DNA of 15,070 bases, from assembly GCA_017481395.1 (NCBI GenBank), contig JAFUPE010000014.1, positions 1 through 15,070 on the forward strand, given 5' to 3'. The position numbers and the translations under genes were made by a program. Below are positions 12,051 through 15,070 of the stretch, piece after piece (positions within the stretch are counted from its first letter, which is position 1; the number at the start of each line of letters is the position of its first letter). The DNA comes from Ruminococcus sp. GTDB taxonomy: Bacteria; Bacillota_A; Clostridia; Oscillospirales; Acutalibacteraceae. The notes below the pieces were generated by a model. It was not told the DNA's origin. It was given only the letters and a program-made list of their open reading frames with translations, and ran no database searches.

Positions 12051-12971
12051 TTATCTGCTTTTTGCAACTAAACAAACCCAACCGTTTTCGGGTTTACGCT
12101 CGATAATATCAAAGCCGTTTTTATCCAAAGCCGCAAGCACGTCACCTTCGCGGGTGTCAATAATTCCACTCATAACAAAGGTGGCATCCTCTGCCATATA
12201 GGTTTTGATATTATCCGTAAGATTGATTATAACATCTGCAACAATATTTGCAAGCACCAAATTATATTTTCCTTTTGCGTGCTCGGTTAAATCGCCGCAC
12301 TTGGCGGTAAATTTTGAGGTAACATTGTTAAGCTCTGCGTTTTCGTTAGCAATCCGCACCGCTGTGGCATCAATATCAGCACCGAAAGCCTCTTCGGCAC
12401 CTAAAAGAGCAGACGCAATGCCCAAAATGCCGCTTCCGCAGCCTACATCCAGCACACGCATACCGGGCTTAGTATACTTCTCCACCGCCTCTAAGCAAAG
12501 ACGTGTAGATTCATGGTTACCTGTACCGAAAGCAAGTCCCGGCTCAATTTTAATAACTGTACGCTCGGTATCCTTGACTTCATCCCTGAAAACAGGCTGG
12601 ATAAGCAAATTTTCGCCGACTTCAATAGGCTGATAATACTGACGCCAGTTATTAAGCCAGTCGTCCTCTTCCTTTAAAACCAATTCGGTTTCGTGGCTGA
12701 TACCTGCGGTGTCAAGCCTTTCGTCAATAAAAGCCTTAACCTCTACAGGATTTGACTCAGGCTTTATGTAAATGTGGATAAGTACGATTTCTCTATCCTT
12801 ATTTAAAAGCTCGTCGTCAATCATTCCCCATGGAATAACTTCATATACGTCATCTTCGAGAGAAGAGTAATCCTCTACGTATATACCGCCCTCTGCCGCA
12901 AAACCTAAAATATCAGATGCGACGTCGCTATCTTTATGATTCACCTTAACGGTAAGCTCTGTCCATTGCAT
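12051..12971 (-). CDS. prmA: Ribosomal protein L11 methyltransferase
   Basis: SAM-dependent enzyme that trimethylates amino groups of ribosomal protein L11. 306 residues, normal length. The N-terminal L11-recognition domain (about 1-95) is followed by a class I methyltransferase domain: PGLAFGTGNHEST (144-156, a PrmA hallmark), motif I VLDVGCGSGILGIA (173-186), the acidic SAM-ribose position in ADID (198-201), and LVLANIVADV (238-247) replacing the usual NPPY. The ATG at 12971 starts 12 nt after the dnaJ stop, with AGAGG overlapping that stop region, so it is coupled to dnaJ as in the common Bacillota hrcA-grpE-dnaK-dnaJ-prmA operon. Confidence 0.96.
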   Translation of the reverse strand: MQWTELTVKVNHKDSDVASDILGFAAEGGIYVEDYSSLEDDVYEVIPWGMIDDELLNKDREIVLIHIYIKPESNPVEVKAFIDERLDTAGISHETELVLKEEDDWLNNWRQYYQPIEVGENLLIQPVFRDEVKDTERTVIKIEPGLAFGTGNHESTRLCLEAVEKYTKPGMRVLDVGCGSGILGIASALLGAEEAFGADIDATAVRIANENAELNNVTSKFTAKCGDLTEHAKGKYNLVLANIVADVIINLTDNIKTYMAEDATFVMSGIIDTREGDVLAALDKNGFDIIERKPENGWVCLVAKSR

Positions 12972-12983
12972 ATTCTCTACCTC

Positions 12984-14129
12984 TTAGTCAAAAAGCTTTT
13001 TGATAACATCAAAGAAGCCTTTGCGTTTTGCGTAGTTTTTGTCTGTAGTGGCACTTTCAAACTGCTTAAGAATATCCTTCTGCTTAGAATTAAGATTCTT
13101 AGGCACTTCGACTGTTACCTTAACGTACTGGTCGCCTCTGCCTCTGCCATTTATGTGAGGAATACCCTTGCCCTTAAGCTTAAACACATCTCCCGGCTGA
13201 GTACCCTCATGAACGTTGTAGGAAACCTTGCCGTCAATGGTAGGCACTACAACCTCGGCACCCATAGCCGCCTGAGCAAAGGTAATGGGAAGCTCGCACC
13301 ATACGTCGTCGCCTCGTCTGTCAAAAATCTGGTGAGGTCTTACGTTTACATATACGTGAACATCACCTGCAGGGCCGCCGTTAGTGCCTGAGGAGCCCTG
13401 ACCAGAAACATTGAGCATCTGCTCGTCGTTTATACCCGCAGGAATGTTGATTTCGATTTTACGGTTTTTCTTGACTCTGCCGTTACCATTACAGGTTTTG
13501 CAGGGGTTTTCTATAACCTTACCCGTGCCTTTACAAGCGTCGCACACACGGGAAGTCTGTACCACACCAAAAGGTGTACGCTGGTTAACCATAACCTGTC
13601 CGCGGCCGCCGCAGACAGAACAAGTTTTGGGACTTGTGCCCTTCTGAGCACCGCTTCCGCCACACTCAGTACAGGTTACAACTGCATTATAGGAAATCTC
13701 TTTTTTACAGCCCTTTGCGGCTTCATCAAAACTTATGGTAACCGAGGTTTCAACGTCAGCACCGCGTCGGGGTGCATTAGGGTTTGAGTTACGTCTGCCG
13801 CCAAATCCGCCAAAACCGCCGAATACGCTTGAGAAAATATCGCCGAAGTCCATATCTACACCGAAAGGACTGCCGCCGCCTGCACCTGCACCGAAGTTGG
13901 GGTCTACGCCTGCATGGCCGAACTGGTCATAACGGGCACGTTTATCCTTATCTGAAAGAACCTCGTAGGCTTCGTTAACCTCTTTAAACTTCGCCTCGGC
14001 CTCTTTGTTGTCGGGGTTTAAGTCGGGGTGGTATTTTTTAGCCGCTTGTCGGTAGGCTTTCTTTAATTCATCATCACTTGCACCCTTGGCAACACCAAGG
14101 ACCTCGTAGTAATCTCTTTTATTTGCCAA
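12984..14129 (-). CDS. dnaJ: Hsp40 co-chaperone DnaJ (type I), TTG start
   Basis: Stimulates DnaK ATPase and delivers unfolded clients. 381 residues with all type I parts: J domain 5-70 with HPD at 34-36, Gly/Phe-rich region about 71-115, and four zinc-binding repeats CTECGGSG (153), CSVCGGRG (170), CDACKGTG (196), CKTCNGNG (210), followed by the two client-binding beta domains. The start is TTG at 14129: it yields the standard N-terminus [12 protein letters not shown], has AGAGGG (14137-14142) 7 nt upstream, and no in-frame ATG lies just upstream. A nearby ATG (14132-14134) is out of frame. Follows dnaK in the chaperone operon. Confidence 0.97.
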   Translation of the reverse strand: MANKRDYYEVLGVAKGASDDELKKAYRQAAKKYHPDLNPDNKEAEAKFKEVNEAYEVLSDKDKRARYDQFGHAGVDPNFGAGAGGGSPFGVDMDFGDIFSSVFGGFGGFGGRRNSNPNAPRRGADVETSVTISFDEAAKGCKKEISYNAVVTCTECGGSGAQKGTSPKTCSVCGGRGQVMVNQRTPFGVVQTSRVCDACKGTGKVIENPCKTCNGNGRVKKNRKIEINIPAGINDEQMLNVSGQGSSGTNGGPAGDVHVYVNVRPHQIFDRRGDDVWCELPITFAQAAMGAEVVVPTIDGKVSYNVHEGTQPGDVFKLKGKGIPHINGRGRGDQYVKVTVEVPKNLNSKQKDILKQFESATTDKNYAKRKGFFDVIKKLFD

Positions 14130-14165
14130 AACATTTCCCTCTTTTCAAAATAGGGTTTTCCTCAT

Positions 14166-14210
14166 CTGTTTCTAAACAGGGGAAAGGCTGCCCCGAAAAA
14201 TCAGGGCAGC
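14166..14210 (-). other. Two hairpins in the dnaK-dnaJ intergenic spacer
   Basis: The larger is GCTGCCC (14187-14193), 10-nt loop, GGGCAGC (14204-14210); in the sense direction it is followed by CTTTCCCC, which is not a good U-tract. The smaller is CTGTTT/AAACAG (14166-14179). They are more likely a partial terminator or mRNA-processing element that lowers dnaJ expression relative to dnaK than a full terminator. No gene lies in this 107-nt spacer. Confidence 0.5.
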
Positions 14211-14236
14211 TTAGTGAAATAGTCGTTTATATTAAA

Positions 14237-15070
14237 TTAGTTAACGTCTGTGAAATCAGCATCGTAAACGTTGCCGTCAGCACCGCCTGCGTTACCCATA
14301 TCGGGGTTAACATTGCCCATATCGGGAGCCGCACCCTGTGCCTGTGCAGACTGATAAAGCTTTGTGCCAATGTCGCTGAGAGTCTTCTGAAGGTCTTCCT
14401 TTGCGGCATTGATAATGTCCTTGTCGTCCTTTGTAAGGGCATCCTTTACAGCAGCTACCTTGGTGTTAATTGCGTTCTTGTCGTCGTCAGAAAGCTTATC
14501 GCCGTTTTCGTTAACAAGCTTTTCTGCCTGATAAGAAAGGTTTTCTGCCTCTTTCTTGGCGTCAACTGTTTCTCTTCTCATCTTATCCTCGGCGGCAAAC
14601 TGCTCGGCTTCCTTAACAGCCTTGTCGATGTCGTCCTTGGACATATTTGTAGAGGAAGAAATTGTAATCTTCTGCTCTGCACCTGTGCCGAGGTCCTTTG
14701 CACTTACGTTAACAATACCGTTAGCGTCGATATCGAAGGTAACCTCAATCTGAGGAATACCGCGGGGAGCAGGCGCAATACCTGTTAAAGCAAAGAGACC
14801 AAGCTGTTTGTTGTCTCTTGCGAACTCACGCTCGCCCTGTAAAACGTTAATCTCAACCTGTGTCTGATTATCGGCAGCAGTAGAGAAAATCTGGCTCTTC
14901 TTTGTGGGGATGGTTGTGTTTCTGTCAATAATCTTTGTCATAACGCCTCCCATTGTCTCAACACCGAGAGAAAGAGGAGTAACGTCAAGAAGAAGCAAAC
15001 CGTCAACCTCGCCGCCTAAAACGCCTGCCTGAATAGCGGCACCGATAGCAACGCACTCGTCAGGGTTAAT
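14237..15070 (-). CDS. dnaK: Hsp70 chaperone DnaK, C-terminal 277 residues (5' part outside window)
   Basis: ATP-driven chaperone that holds unfolded segments. The frame is open from the window edge and begins [20 protein letters not shown], the end of the nucleotide-binding domain. Then come the linker and beta domain start [20 protein letters not shown], followed by [23 protein letters not shown] with [10 protein letters not shown], and the helical lid. The tail from about 14310 downward is Met/Asn/Gly-rich with a repeated PDMGN and ends YDADFTDVN instead of the common DAEYEEVD-like end, although the acidic DADF part is kept. grpE and hrcA would be expected upstream, beyond the window. Confidence 0.97.
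   Translation of the reverse strand: MNPDECVAIGAAIQAGVLGGEVDGLLLLDVTPLSLGVETMGGVMTKIIDRNTTIPTKKSQIFSTAADNQTQVEINVLQGEREFARDNKQLGLFALTGIAPAPRGIPQIEVTFDIDANGIVNVSAKDLGTGAEQKITISSSTNMSKDDIDKAVKEAEQFAAEDKMRRETVDAKKEAENLSYQAEKLVNENGDKLSDDDKNAINTKVAAVKDALTKDDKDIINAAKEDLQKTLSDIGTKLYQSAQAQGAAPDMGNVNPDMGNAGGADGNVYDADFTDVN

Noticed and set aside
14078..14788. A 236-codon plus-strand frame
   Set aside because: Runs antisense across the dnaK end, the spacer and the dnaJ start, all with strong homology on the minus strand.
1..15070. CRISPR arrays, tRNA or rRNA genes, insertion sequences, prophage genes
   Set aside because: No regularly spaced repeats, cloverleaf-like sequence, transposase motifs or terminal inverted repeats were seen on either strand.

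Overview
The window looks like chromosome from an anaerobic, low-to-moderate GC Bacillota, probably a Clostridia/Oscillospiraceae-type (Ruminococcus-like) gut bacterium. The support is the Bacillota gene order dnaK-dnaJ-prmA, strong GGAGG-type ribosome binding sites, near-consensus sigma-A promoters, a Gram-positive-type YidC without a large periplasmic domain, a Cys-rich-N-terminus Mrp ATPase, and an iron-sulfur ferredoxin:thioredoxin-reductase-like protein. The assignment is inference from gene content; there is no rRNA in the window.

Layout. (1) 1-3526, minus strand: an alpha-glucan operon, malQ followed by a glycogen/maltodextrin phosphorylase gene cut by the window edge, with a clear promoter whose -35 overlaps the stop codon of the gene upstream. 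(2) 3523-5606: a stand-alone CinA C-terminal amidohydrolase gene (minus), divergent from rsmE-mtnN (plus), which pairs a SAM-using rRNA methyltransferase with a nucleosidase that destroys its SAH product. (3) 5670-8369, minus: a three-gene envelope operon ending in a strong bidirectional hairpin terminator. Its first gene is one 706-codon reading frame fusing a YidC/Oxa1 insertase to a CDP-glycerol glycerophosphotransferase-type domain. Two tiny single-span membrane protein genes follow it; one (50 aa, 5706-5858) was found by direct reading. (4) 8370-10380, plus: a membrane-anchored CapA-family protein, then a small ferredoxin:thioredoxin reductase catalytic-chain-like protein and thioredoxin, which probably form a redox pair. 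(5) 10386-15070, minus: the chaperone block dnaK (5' part outside the window)-dnaJ-prmA, followed by an unrecognised four-span membrane protein with an acidic tail and an Mrp/NBP35 Fe-S carrier ATPase.

The item most worth following up is the YidC-glycerophosphotransferase fusion with its two small membrane proteins, which have the topology of classic YidC-only clients. It lies back to back with a CapA-type surface polymer gene. The second is the reduced FTR-like protein next to thioredoxin, whose middle CxC pair is displaced relative to the photosynthetic enzyme. Most of the remaining genes are ordinary housekeeping. I saw no tRNA, rRNA, CRISPR array, transposase or prophage gene.
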